Under the pieces are notes generated by a model that did no database searches, was not told where the DNA came from, and saw only the letters and a list, made by a program, of their open reading frames with translations. A DNA stretch of 64,000 bases. Origin: Streptomyces sp. MNU76 (GTDB lineage: Bacteria > Actinomycetota > Actinomycetes > Streptomycetales > Streptomycetaceae). Shown here piece by piece: positions 44,340 through 55,420 of the stretch (within the stretch, counting starts at the first letter, position 1; every line of letters starts with the position of its first letter). The stretch covers positions 1,364,001-1,428,000 of the forward strand of contig NZ_JAJKLK010000019.1 of NCBI RefSeq assembly GCF_020982545.1, read 5' to 3'. A program made the translations under genes and the position numbers.

Positions 44340-45221
44340 TCACGGCAGCGGGTGTGCGGCCTCCGGGTCCAGGAGCGGTGCCAGCAGGTCGCCGTAGTCC
44401 TGCAGCCGGGGGCCGATGTCCGGGGCGCGGAAGGACAGCAGCTCGGGGGCGCCGCACTCCTCGACCTCGGTCCAGGTGACCGGCGCGGAGACGGTCGGCT
44501 CGGGGCGGGCCCGCAGGGTGTACGGCGCGGCCGTGGTCTTGCGGGCGGCGTTCTGGCTCCAGTCGACGAACACCTTGCCCGGGCGCAGACTGCGGGTCAT
44601 CCGGTGGACGACCCGGCGGGGCATCGCCTGCTCCGCCTCGACGGCCAGTTCCCTGGCGTACTCCGAGACCCGCTCCGACGACGCCCCGCGCACCGCCGCC
44701 AGCAGATGCAGCCCCTTCGACCCGGACGTCTTCGCGTACACCTCGATCCCGTCCGCCGCGAGCCGCTCCCGCAGCCAGCAGGCGACCTCGCAGCACTCGA
44801 CGACGGTCGCGGGCGACCCCGGGTCCAGGTCGAACACCAGCCGGTCGGCCTCGTCCGAGGTGCGGACGGTCCACTGCGGCGTGTGGTACTCGACGACCAG
44901 GTTCGAGGCCCACATCAGGCTCGCCAGGTCCTGGACCAGCACCATCCGGGCCGGCCCCTCCATCCGCCGTACCTCGGCGGTGGTGACCCAGTCCGGTGTG
45001 CCCGGCGGCACGTTCTTGGTGAAGAAGACCTGGCCGCCCGGCCCGTCCGGGTAGCGCAGGAAGGAGACCGGGCGGTCGCGCAGGTGCGGCAGCAGGGCGT
45101 CCGCCGTCGTGGCGTAGTAGTGCAGCAGCTCGCCCTTGGTGAAGCCCGTCGCCGGGTGGAGGACCTTCTCCAGATTGGAGAGGGCGACCCTGTGGCCCTC
45201 CACCTCGGTGATGGGTGTCAT
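44340..45221 (-). CDS. ligD: LigD-type polymerase/primase domain protein (NHEJ)
   Basis: 293 residues consisting only of the LigD polymerase (archaeo-eukaryotic primase) domain. It starts VALSNLEKVLHPATGFTKGE, has the metal-binding LVFDLDPGSP, TSGSKGLHL and VFVDWSQN segments, and ends without a ligase or phosphoesterase domain. It fills in and extends ends at double-strand breaks with Ku. The ligase may be encoded elsewhere. It sits on the minus strand between the NERD gene and a UvrA-like gene and about 3 kb from ku. Confidence 0.9.
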   Translation of the reverse strand: MTPITEVEGHRVALSNLEKVLHPATGFTKGELLHYYATTADALLPHLRDRPVSFLRYPDGPGGQVFFTKNVPPGTPDWVTTAEVRRMEGPARMVLVQDLASLMWASNLVVEYHTPQWTVRTSDEADRLVFDLDPGSPATVVECCEVACWLRERLAADGIEVYAKTSGSKGLHLLAAVRGASSERVSEYARELAVEAEQAMPRRVVHRMTRSLRPGKVFVDWSQNAARKTTAAPYTLRARPEPTVSAPVTWTEVEECGAPELLSFRAPDIGPRLQDYGDLLAPLLDPEAAHPLP

Positions 45222-45309
45222 GGGACCCAGAATCCCATGATTGGGTGACGAAAGGTGCTAAGGGGTCGAATCGTGCTCCCGCGGCCGTGCTCAGGCCCCG
45301 CGGCCGTGC

Positions 45310-47709
<2,400 letters not shown>

Positions 47710-47857
47710 CGTTCCTCCATCTGTCGGGCGGGGCCGCGTCACGGTCCCCACCGGCGTCGCCCGTCCACTGCCCACCGTCGTACGACCGCGGTGGCCCTCT
47801 TCGTGACGTCCTCTTCGTGAAGCCCTCTTCGTAACGGCTGCGGCGGTCCTCCGGATC

Positions 47858-48014
47858 TCAGACCTCGTGGACGCGGATCAGGTTGCCCGCCGGATCACGG
47901 ACGGCGAAGGCGCGGACGGCGAAGGCGCGGACGCCGTAGGGCCACACATGCGTACGTCTCCTTGGTCATCATCTCGACGTGCGGGAGGAAGCTCGCGTTG
48001 ATGGTGAGGTCCAT
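47858..48014 (-). pseudogene. Remnant of a VOC/glyoxalase-family gene
   Basis: 157 bases hold both ends of a typical ~130-residue VOC protein. The start MDLTINASFLPH and, in another frame, the end VRAFAVRDPAGNLIRVHEV with a stop at 47858-47860 are recognisable. The middle is missing and replaced by a duplicated GCGAAGGCGCGGACGCC-like stretch. Deletion of about 230 bases with frameshift is the simplest reading. Confidence 0.6.
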
Positions 48015-48191
48015 GGCCCTCACGCTAGGCGCGCCCCACCCACCCGCGCTTCTCGAATCCTGACCGGTGCGGTGGCGGGGCCGGACCAAGCCGGTGGCGG
48101 GTGCCCGTTGGTCGTCGACGGGCAGGGGCGGCGGGTCGGCGTTACGGTGTGGACAAACCGGAAGCAGGGACCCGAAAGGTGCGTGCTGCCC

Positions 48192-49274
48192 GTGCGATCC
48201 ATCTGGAACGGCGCCATCTCCTTCGGCCTGGTCAGCATCCCGATCAAGCTGGTGAACGCGACCGAGAGCCACTCCGTCTCCTTCCGCCAGGTCCATCTGG
48301 AGGACGGCGGCCGCATCCGTTACCGCAAGGTCTGCGAGCTGGAGGACCGTGAGGTGACGCAGGGGGAGATCGGCAAGGCGTACGAGGACGCGGACGGCAC
48401 GATGATCCCGATCACCGACGAGGATCTCGCGTCGTTGCCCATCCCCACGGCCAAGACCATCGAGATCGAGGGCTTCGTACCGGCCGAGAGCGTCGACCCG
48501 CTCCAGGTGGACGCGGCGTACTACCTCGCGGCGAACGGGGTCCCGGCCGCCAAGCCGTACACCCTCCTCCGCGAGGCGCTCAAGCGCAGCGGCAAGGTGG
48601 CGATCTGCAAGTTCGCGCTGCGGGGGCGTGAGCGGCTCGGCATGCTCCGGGTGGTGGACGACGTCCTCGCCATGCACGGTCTGCTCTGGCCCGACGAGAT
48701 CCGTACGACCGAGGGGGTCGCTCCCGACGCGAGTGTCACCGTCCGCGACAAGGAACTGGACCTGGCGGACGCCCTGATGGACACGCTCGGGGAGGTCGAC
48801 CTGGAATCCCTCCACGACGACTATCGCGAGGCGGTGGAGGAGCTGATCGCGGCGAAGGCGTCCGGCGAGGAGCCGCCGAGCGTTCCCATGCCGGCGGCGG
48901 AGGGCAAGGTCCTCGACCTCATGGCCGCGCTGGAGAAGAGCGTGCGTGAGGCGAAGGAGTCCCGGGGCGAGAGCGCCGAGGCCGACGCCGACGCCGACGT
49001 GACCCACCTCGCGTCCCGGCCCACCCCCAAACAGTCCCCGGGCAAGAAGTCCACGGCGTCGACCCGGAAAACGGCTGTTTCCCCCAAGAAATCGACCGCG
49101 AAGACAGCACAGCCGGCAAAGAAGACGGCCACGAAGCAGCAGACGCCCAGAAAGACGACGACGGCGAAGTCGACGACCACGAAATCCACGGCGGCGAAAA
49201 AGACCGCGACGGCGAAGACGCCCACGAAGAAAACCCCGGCAAAGAAAACCACCGCACGCAAACGCTCGGCCTGA
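48192..49274 (+). CDS. ku: Ku homologue (NHEJ end-binding protein) with basic tail
   Basis: 360 residues, RSIWNGAISFGLVSIPIKLV at the start, the bridge region LRGRERLGMLRVVDDVL, and ASVTVRDKELDLADALMDT. The last ~90 residues are Lys/Thr/Ala repeats (KSTAKTAQPAKKTATK, TAKTPTKKTPAKKTTARK), like histone H1 or the basic tails of Mycobacterium HupB and some Ku proteins, and should bind DNA nonspecifically. Start taken as GTG 48192; GTG 48183 gives a three-residue extension and is closer to GAAAGG. Diverges from the VOC remnant and UvrA-like gene. Confidence 0.92.
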   Translation: MRSIWNGAISFGLVSIPIKLVNATESHSVSFRQVHLEDGGRIRYRKVCELEDREVTQGEIGKAYEDADGTMIPITDEDLASLPIPTAKTIEIEGFVPAESVDPLQVDAAYYLAANGVPAAKPYTLLREALKRSGKVAICKFALRGRERLGMLRVVDDVLAMHGLLWPDEIRTTEGVAPDASVTVRDKELDLADALMDTLGEVDLESLHDDYREAVEELIAAKASGEEPPSVPMPAAEGKVLDLMAALEKSVREAKESRGESAEADADADVTHLASRPTPKQSPGKKSTASTRKTAVSPKKSTAKTAQPAKKTATKQQTPRKTTTAKSTTTKSTAAKKTATAKTPTKKTPAKKTTARKRSA

Positions 49275-49302
49275 GGGGCGACTCGACTCGGTACGCCCCC
49301 AC

Positions 49303-49356
49303 GCCGAGGGCCTCCTTCCGCGGTCCGGCCCGGTTCTTTCGTCGCCGGCCCTCGGC
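49303..49356. terminator. Hairpin between ku and ketosynthase genes
   Basis: GCCGAGGGCC (49303-49312) and GGCCCTCGGC (49347-49356) are perfect 10-bp arms around a 34-base loop that may fold further. It lies between two convergent genes and is a plausible bidirectional terminator. Confidence 0.55.
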
Positions 49357-49507
49357 GTCCTGCCGCCGGTTCCCCTCCGAGCGCTCCGGTTGCTCTCCCG
49401 CCGACGCTCCCCACCCGCGCGCCGCTCACCCACGACGGTCGCGGTAGGCCGGCGGCGCCGGGACGCACAGGAGCGGGTCTGCCTCAATCCGCGGCCGACC
49501 CGGAGGG

Positions 49508-50776
49508 CTACGTGGTGCGGCGGAGGGCCAGGACCGCGTTGTGGCCGCCGAAGCCGAAGGAGTTCGTGAGGGCGAGGTCGCCGTCGCGAGGCAGCGGGCG
49601 CGGGGCCGCGGTGACGACGTCGAGGGTGATGGCCCGGTCCTGGTCGGCGCAGCCGATGGTCGGGGGGATGAGCCCGTGGTGGAGCGTGAGCGCGGTGGCA
49701 AGGGCCTCCACCGCCCCGGCCGCCCCCTGAAGGTGCCCGAGGTGCCCCTTCAGCGCCGTCACCGGCACCCGGCGCCCCGACAGCACCGCCGTCAGCGCGT
49801 TCGCCTCCGCGAGGTCCCCGTCGACCGTGGCGGTGGCGTGCGCGTTGACGTGGACCACGTCCGAGGGCCCCGCCGCCGCGTCCTCCAACGCCCGCCGCAG
49901 CGCGAGCGCCACCCCCGAGCCCGACGGATCGGGTGCCGCCATGTGATGTGCGTCGGCGGACAGCCCCCACCCCGCGGCCTCGCAGTAGACCCGGGCCCCG
50001 CGAGCCCGGGCATGGTCCTCCGCCTCCAGCAGCAGGAACCCCGCCCCCTCGCCGTTCACGAACCCGTCCCGGTCCTTCGCGAACGGCCGGGACGGACTCG
50101 CCTCACCCTCGTCCAGCCCGTGCCGCGACAGCGCCCGCATCGCCGCGAAGGACGCCATGATCGCCGGGGTCACCACCGCCTCGGCCCCACCCGCGAGCGC
50201 CACGTCCACCCGCCCGTACCGGATCCGGTCGACGGCCTGCCCGATCGCCTCGGTCCCGGAGGCGCACGCACTGGTGACCGTGCGCGCCTCCCCGGTGATG
50301 CCGAGGTCCAGCGAGACCTGCGACGCCGCCTGCGAGGGCACACACATCGGGGTCGTGAGCGGCGAGACACCGCGCGGCCCCCGGTCCCGTAACTGCCGGT
50401 CGCCGGCCACCAGCACCGACGCGTCTCCGAGGATCGCCCCGGCGGACACCCCGACCCGGTCAGCGTCGAGCCCGCTCTCCGCCGCACCGCCGGGCTCGAA
50501 GCCCCCGTCCCGCCACGCCTCCCGCGCCGCCAGTACGGCGAACCGCGCGGCCCGGTTCATACGCCGGGCCCGGGGCCGGGGGAGCAGCTCGGCGGGATCC
50601 ACCGGCACCGTCCCCGCGACCCGCACCGGTAACTCCGCGAACTCCTCCCCGGCCAACTCCCGTATCCCGCAACGCCCTTCCAGCAGCCCCTGCCACAGCT
50701 CATCCACGCCCACCCCGAGCGGGGTGACGGCCCCCAGCCCCGTGACGACCACTCGGCGCCCCACCGAGTACGACAT
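49508..50776 (-). CDS. Stand-alone beta-ketoacyl-ACP synthase (FabF/KAS II-like)
   Basis: 422 residues with the full thiolase-fold active site: Cys171 in TVTSACASGTEA, His313 in VNAHATATVDGD, Lys343 and His348 in KGHLGHLQGAAG, and NSFGFGGHNA near the end. The start MSYSVGRRVVVTGLGAVTPL is normal. No acyl carrier protein, malonyltransferase or ketoreductase lies near, so it is neither a fatty-acid-cluster nor an obvious polyketide-cluster member. Conserved active-site residues suggest it is catalytic, acting with carrier proteins encoded elsewhere. Confidence 0.92.
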   Translation of the reverse strand: MSYSVGRRVVVTGLGAVTPLGVGVDELWQGLLEGRCGIRELAGEEFAELPVRVAGTVPVDPAELLPRPRARRMNRAARFAVLAAREAWRDGGFEPGGAAESGLDADRVGVSAGAILGDASVLVAGDRQLRDRGPRGVSPLTTPMCVPSQAASQVSLDLGITGEARTVTSACASGTEAIGQAVDRIRYGRVDVALAGGAEAVVTPAIMASFAAMRALSRHGLDEGEASPSRPFAKDRDGFVNGEGAGFLLLEAEDHARARGARVYCEAAGWGLSADAHHMAAPDPSGSGVALALRRALEDAAAGPSDVVHVNAHATATVDGDLAEANALTAVLSGRRVPVTALKGHLGHLQGAAGAVEALATALTLHHGLIPPTIGCADQDRAITLDVVTAAPRPLPRDGDLALTNSFGFGGHNAVLALRRTT

Positions 50777-51021
50777 ACGCCCTCCCCGAACTGCCCAGTC
50801 CCGCCCGATCCTCCAGTCCCCGAGACGGTTCCCGCTTCAACTGCTTGCTGCACCCACCCTGCACCCATGACCGGCGAGGGCACCCGCACGGGGGCGTAGC
50901 GCGAAGGACGCCGAGGCGGACACGGAGGTCCACGGCGGCCCACGGCGGTATACGGCGGCCTCCCGCACCGTCGGCCGCTTGCCGGGGCGCGGCCCGAAGG
51001 CCGCCGCCCGTCAGTCGCCCG

Positions 51022-52389
51022 TCAAAGCACTTTCGCCCGCACCAGCGCCGAGAGGACGAGCGTGCCCGGCAGGAGGGGGAGCCAGACGGTGAGGACGCGG
51101 TAGCCGATGACCGTGGTGGTGGCGAGGGCCGCCGGCGCGCCGAAGGCGACCAGGGTGAAGACGAGCGCCGCGTCCATGGGGCCGAGGCCGCCCGGCGCGG
51201 GCACCGCACCGGCCGCCGTACTGGCGACGAGATAGGCGAAGAGCATCTGCGGCCAGGACACGGGCAGCCCGAGCGAGGAGCCGACCGAGGCGACCACGGC
51301 CCCCTGGCACAGGGGGAAGGCGGCGGCCCCGCCCCACAGGGCCAGGGCCCGGCCGGGGCGGCTGTGCACGATCCGGGTGTCGGTGAGGGCGGTACGCAGC
51401 CCTCCGATCAGCGGCCGCCGCAACGGCCGTACGGTCGTGATCAGTGTGACCACGGCCGCGAGGCTGACGCCGGTGATCGCGCCGACGAGGGCGAGCGTCT
51501 CGCCCTTCGGGAGGAGTTCGGTCAGGCGCAGCGTGCCCGGGAAGGCGACGACGAAGGCGACGATCACCAGGGTCTTGGCCACGGGTTTGACCGCCGAGTA
51601 CAGGGCGAGCGAGGACGTGGCCCGGGCGAGGGGGATGCCCTGGCGCCGCAGGAAGCGCAGGACGACGGCGTGGGCGCCGATGTTGCCCGGCAGCGCATGC
51701 CCCGCCGCCCCGGCCGCGAACTGCGTCGCCAGCAACTGGCCCGGCGGCAGCCGTTCCGGCACCGCGCCCTGCCGTACGAACGCGGAGGCCACTGAGCACA
51801 GGCCGGTGAACAACACCCCGGCCAGCAGCCACCGCGGATCGGCCGAGGCCAGCCGCACCGCCCCACCGTGCACGGTGCGCCAGTCGAACGCCGCCCAGGC
51901 GCCGAGCAGCACCAACGGCAACAACGTCAGGGCCAGCCGCAGCCGTCGGCCATTGGCGGCCGACCGGGCGGGGAGCAGCGCCCGAACCCTGCCGGGCAGG
52001 AGCGCGACGAGCCGGGCCGGGTGGGGTACGGGGTGTTGGGCGGAGGCGGAGGCGGAGTCGCAGGCTGGGGCCGCCGTCGGGTTCGCGGGAGCCGCAGGGA
52101 CCGTGGAGGCCGTGCGAACCACGCGGTCGGCAGCCGCGGGATCCACAGGAGCCGCGAGCTCGCACACCGCGAGCTCACCATCCGTGGGCGGGCAATCCGC
52201 GGGCGCGCAATCCGTCAGCTCGGCAGCCGCGGGCTCAGAATCCGTGAGCCCGGCAGCCGTGGGTGCGGCGTGACGCGGGCCCGGGTGAGGTCCACGGGAC
52301 GGGCCGGGCTGGGTATCAGGGTGAGGGATCGGGGACCGGGGACGGGGTGGGCCGCGAGGGGGCGGCGCGTCGAGCGGGAGCGGGAACAA
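51022..52389 (-). CDS. UPF0104/LPG-synthase-TM-like membrane protein
   Basis: 455 residues. After an N-terminal ~140 residues rich in Pro, Ala and Asp, eight hydrophobic segments follow (LRLALTLLPLVLLGAWAAF, WLLAGVLFTGLCSVAS, SAVKPVAKTLVIVAFVVAFP and others). The family signatures LPGNIGAHAVVLRFLRRQG and AVPAPGGLGPMDAAL are present. It resembles the transmembrane part of lysylphosphatidylglycerol synthases, which flips or exports lipids, but has no synthase domain. The start is uncertain because the Pro-rich N-terminus may not be translated in full. Confidence 0.85.
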   Translation of the reverse strand: MFPLPLDAPPPRGPPRPRSPIPHPDTQPGPSRGPHPGPRHAAPTAAGLTDSEPAAAELTDCAPADCPPTDGELAVCELAAPVDPAAADRVVRTASTVPAAPANPTAAPACDSASASAQHPVPHPARLVALLPGRVRALLPARSAANGRRLRLALTLLPLVLLGAWAAFDWRTVHGGAVRLASADPRWLLAGVLFTGLCSVASAFVRQGAVPERLPPGQLLATQFAAGAAGHALPGNIGAHAVVLRFLRRQGIPLARATSSLALYSAVKPVAKTLVIVAFVVAFPGTLRLTELLPKGETLALVGAITGVSLAAVVTLITTVRPLRRPLIGGLRTALTDTRIVHSRPGRALALWGGAAAFPLCQGAVVASVGSSLGLPVSWPQMLFAYLVASTAAGAVPAPGGLGPMDAALVFTLVAFGAPAALATTTVIGYRVLTVWLPLLPGTLVLSALVRAKVL

Positions 52390-52839
52390 AGGGCACGTCG
52401 TCCTTCCGCGTCGCGTCGGTACGGCGGGGGACCGCGTCGACGGAGGCAGGGCAAGTCAAGAACGAAGGGAACCCCAGGACCGTTCCCACCCCAAATGACT
52501 CCCCGGTATGCATCGCCCGAACTCCTGCCACCGCCAGAACGACGACACCGCCTCCGAACAGCGACTCCGCGCCCGAAATGCACCCGAACCCCACGACTCG
52601 CATGAGACGCAAGTCACTCCGAGCCCCCGACGCAAGGAACCCCACCCACCCCTCCGGCATCCCGCCCCGCGCCGCCCCGCCTCACCGGTCGCCACTGAAA
52701 GCGACGACCGCCGCCGTACCTCGCCGCACGCCCCTGAGCCGATCCGCCGCAACCAACACGACACCCACCCACCCGGCGTCCCCGACGCCATGGCTGCTCC
52801 TCATCGGCGAACCCGGGGGCCGGCCGGCTGGCCGTGCTC
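52390..52839. other. 450-bp gap without a recognisable gene
   Basis: The frames here translate to Arg/Pro/Thr-rich low complexity. It precedes a gene remnant on the plus strand and probably contains the promoter of the UPF0104 gene. Confidence 0.5.
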
Positions 52840-53107
52840 GCGTCGGCGGTTGGAGCTGCCGCACGACGCCGGAGTCCGCATCGGCACCATGCTCGACGTC
52901 ACCCGTACCGCGGAGGAACTCGCCGACGTGGCCGCCCGCCGCTTCGCCGACTTCGCGGCCGTGGACCTGCCGGTCTCCGTCCTGCTCGGCGACGAGCCGG
53001 AACCCCTCGGCCCCGGCACACGGCTGCGCCGGGTCGCCTTGGGCGCCATGCACGAGGAGTCGCACCTGTACGAGGTCGGGGACCTGGTGGGACCCGGCCC
53101 GGCTGGA
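52840..53107 (+). pseudogene. Fragment of a SpoIIE/GAF-family phosphatase gene
   Basis: Translates to RRRLELPHDAGVRIGTMLDV followed by TRTAEELADVAARRFADFAAVDL and ALGAMHEESHLYEVGDLV. This is the start of the GAF/PAS-type sensor region common in Streptomyces SpoIIE-domain proteins (which read '..RIGTTLDVTRTAEELAEVAVPRFADFV..' as I remember them). The frame has no start with ribosome site and breaks after about 85 residues, with no phosphatase domain. A relic left by deletion. Confidence 0.55.
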
Positions 53108-53461
53108 GGCGCGCCCTCGCCGCCGGCATCCACTGTCGCGGTCGGCAATAACCGCACCTCCCACAGCGCTGGTGCGACCGCACAGTCCACTGGGAACGGT
53201 CAGCGAAAGCCGTATCAACCCGGTGCCCCGGACCCACCCCGCGGCACCGCCCCCAGCCTCAATGGCGAGCGCCGGCTCCGGCATCGACGACACGGAGGAC
53301 AGCACCCCACAGCGGCCCCCCACCGTGGCCCCGGTGACGCCACCGATCCCCGCTTCACGCAGGTCCTCGCCGCCTTCAGCGAGTCGTGCCGCATTTCTAC
53401 GAATCGGTCTCGATCCGGGCCACCGCTTGGGCGCTGAGGGCGGTGCGGCAATCATGGGGCC
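53108..53461. other. 354-bp gap without a convincing gene
   Basis: It has long frames on both strands, but neither has a start signal, and composition is that of decayed sequence. It must carry the promoter for the downstream binding-protein gene. Confidence 0.45.
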
Positions 53462-54580
53462 ATGCACCGGCCGCCGCTCCGCCTCTACGCCCCCGAGTGG
53501 TTCACGGCCGACGAGTCGACCCTGAATGTGGCGTTCGTGTACCCGATGCAGGGGCCGGCCGGGATCTTCGGTCCCACCTGCGAGGCGTGCGCGCGGCTGG
53601 CCGCCGAGGAGATCAACCAGGCGGGCGGCGTGCTCGGCAAGGAGCTGCGGCTGCTGGAGGTCGACGGCGGCGCGGATCCTCAGCGGGTCGCGGACGAGGT
53701 CGAGGCCCTGGTGGCGGCGGGTGCGGTGCAGGGCGTCACCGGCTGGCACATCTCCTCGGTGCGGCAGGCGGTGGCACCACGGATCGCGCACCGGGTGCCG
53801 TACGTCTACACGGCCCTGTACGAGGGCGGCGAGCGCACCGAGGGCGTCTACATGACCAGCGAGACGCCTGCCTGGCAGCTGCTGCCGGCGATGCGGCTGC
53901 TCGCCGAGGCACGGGGCGTGCGCCGGTGGTTCGTCGTCGGCAACAACTACATCTGGCCCCGGCGCACCGCCCAGGCCGCGCGCCACTACGCGCGCGAAGG
54001 CCGGGACCGGGTCTGCGGCGAGGTGTACCTGCCGCTGGGTACCGACGACTTCACCGACGTCCTGCGGCGCATCGAGCGGGCGGACGCCGACGGCGTGCTC
54101 ATGCTCATGGTGGGCAGTGACGCGGTCCGCTTCAACCGGGCCTTCGCCGCTGCCGGGCTCGACCAGCGCTGCCTGCGGCTGAGCACGCTCATGGACGAGA
54201 GCATGCTGCTGGCGAGCGGCGCCGAGGCGACGACCGACCTCTACAGCACGGCCGGGTTCTTCGCCTCGCTGGCCGACCAGAACACCATGGACTTCCACGG
54301 CCGGTACGCGGGCCGCTTCGGTGTGGACGCACCGGTTCCGGGCAGTCTCGGCGAGTCCTGCTACGAGGGCGTGCTGCTGCTCGCGGCGCTCATCGAACGG
54401 GCCCGCACCCTGGACGTGTCCGCCATCGGAGCGGCCGCCGAGAACGTCGCGTACGAAGGTCCGCGCGGCCTGCTGAGCCTGGACGGACGGCATGTGCGCC
54501 AGCGCATCTACCTGGCGCGGGCGGACGGGCTCGACTTCAACGTGCTCGCCCAACTTCGCGCTCCGCACGAGCTGTTGTGA
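53462..54580 (+). CDS. Cytosolic UrtA/AmiC-like substrate-binding protein
   Basis: 372 residues of the type I periplasmic-binding fold (Peripla_BP_6): LNVAFVYPMQGPAGIFGPTC, LAAEEINQAGGVLGKELRLL, FVVGNNYIWPRRTAQAARHY and the C-terminal ENVAYEGPRGLLSLDG. No signal peptide, lipobox or Tat motif precedes it (it begins MHRPPLRLYAPEWFTADES), so it should remain in the cytosol like AmiC, the amide sensor of Pseudomonas. Close similarity in form to UrtA encoded 0.8 kb downstream. The stop overlaps the convergent marR gene by 44 bases. Confidence 0.87.
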   Translation: MHRPPLRLYAPEWFTADESTLNVAFVYPMQGPAGIFGPTCEACARLAAEEINQAGGVLGKELRLLEVDGGADPQRVADEVEALVAAGAVQGVTGWHISSVRQAVAPRIAHRVPYVYTALYEGGERTEGVYMTSETPAWQLLPAMRLLAEARGVRRWFVVGNNYIWPRRTAQAARHYAREGRDRVCGEVYLPLGTDDFTDVLRRIERADADGVLMLMVGSDAVRFNRAFAAAGLDQRCLRLSTLMDESMLLASGAEATTDLYSTAGFFASLADQNTMDFHGRYAGRFGVDAPVPGSLGESCYEGVLLLAALIERARTLDVSAIGAAAENVAYEGPRGLLSLDGRHVRQRIYLARADGLDFNVLAQLRAPHELL

Positions 54581-55013
54581 CGCTCCCGTCGCCTTCCAGT
54601 GCCCCGGCCAGCTGATCGAGCAGGGTCTGCAACCGCTCCTCCTCGTCCTGCCCGAGCAGGGGTTCCACCTCACCCCAGTCGGCCCGGACCGCGCGGGACA
54701 GCCGCTGCCGGCGCTGCATTCCCCGTGGCGTGAGCTGGGCCAGGACACGGCGCCGGTCGGCAGGGTCGACGCGGCGGAAGACCAGGTTCTGGTCGACGAG
54801 TTGGTCGATCAGCTTCGTCAGGGTCGGCGCCGGCAGGAAGGCATGGTCGGCGAGGGCCGTCATGTTGTGCCCCTCGCCGTCGGAGAGCAGGTCGAGCACC
54901 CGCCACGCCTCGATGGTGCAGTCGAACTCCTCGAGCACGGACTGGACTCGGCGCACCGAGAGGCGCTCGGCCCGTGTCAGCAGGTGGAGCAGGTCCTGGG
55001 GCTGCCTCGCCAT
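54537..55013 (-). CDS. MarR-family transcriptional regulator
   Basis: 158 residues. Winged helix with MTALADHAFLPAPTLTKLID and wing RVDPADRRRVLAQLTPRGMQ. The N-terminal helix (QDLLHLLTRAERLSVRRVQ) and the C-terminal helices form the dimer. It lies between the AmiC-like gene and urtA, pointing away from urtA across 407 bases, so it is well placed to control the importer. Confidence 0.9.
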   Translation of the reverse strand: MARQPQDLLHLLTRAERLSVRRVQSVLEEFDCTIEAWRVLDLLSDGEGHNMTALADHAFLPAPTLTKLIDQLVDQNLVFRRVDPADRRRVLAQLTPRGMQRRQRLSRAVRADWGEVEPLLGQDEEERLQTLLDQLAGALEGDGSVTTARAEREVGRAR

Positions 55014-55420
55014 TGCACTCCTCAGCTCGCATGCGCACGACCCCGCGGCGGGGATGCCGTGAGCCTACCGTCGATCAACGCACTCTTGACGAGCATTCCC
55101 AGAATATGATCCTTTCCGGTGGAAGCAATAAATGCCGTCACTGAGACGCCGTCAATCATGCGTCGCCAGTGGCGGCTTTCCTCTTTTTCGACCTACCTCG
55201 ATACTTCCGATGGAAACTGTTCTTCAATTGCGCCGAAACGCCGTTGAAACAGTTCCGCCGCAGGCTGTGGACGCACTTCAACGACCAGCCCGGAGGTCAC
55301 CCCGGAACGGCTGGGGGCCTCGCGCGCCAACGCCGCCGCCACTGAAGCGCGTCCGACCCATTCCTTCCCCAGATTCTTCCGCTCGCTTCGCACCGCCCCT
55401 TCGGGGCATGGAGGTATTGA
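55014..55420. other. 407-bp divergent region between marR and urtA
   Basis: Less GC-rich near the middle (about 55080-55250). It holds GAAAC-N6-GAAAC at 55235-55250 and an imperfect inverted repeat (GGAAACTGTTCTTCAA at about 55211-55226 against TTGAAACAGTTCC at 55245-55257). No open frame is convincing. Confidence 0.55.
55235..55250. promoter_or_regulatory. Possible GlnR-type box upstream of urtA
   Basis: GAAAC-GCCGTT-GAAAC, similar to the GlnR half-site pattern gTnAC-N6-GaAAC. It is 171 bases before the urtA start and lies in an inverted repeat. Only one half of the consensus is exact, so this is tentative. Confidence 0.35.
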
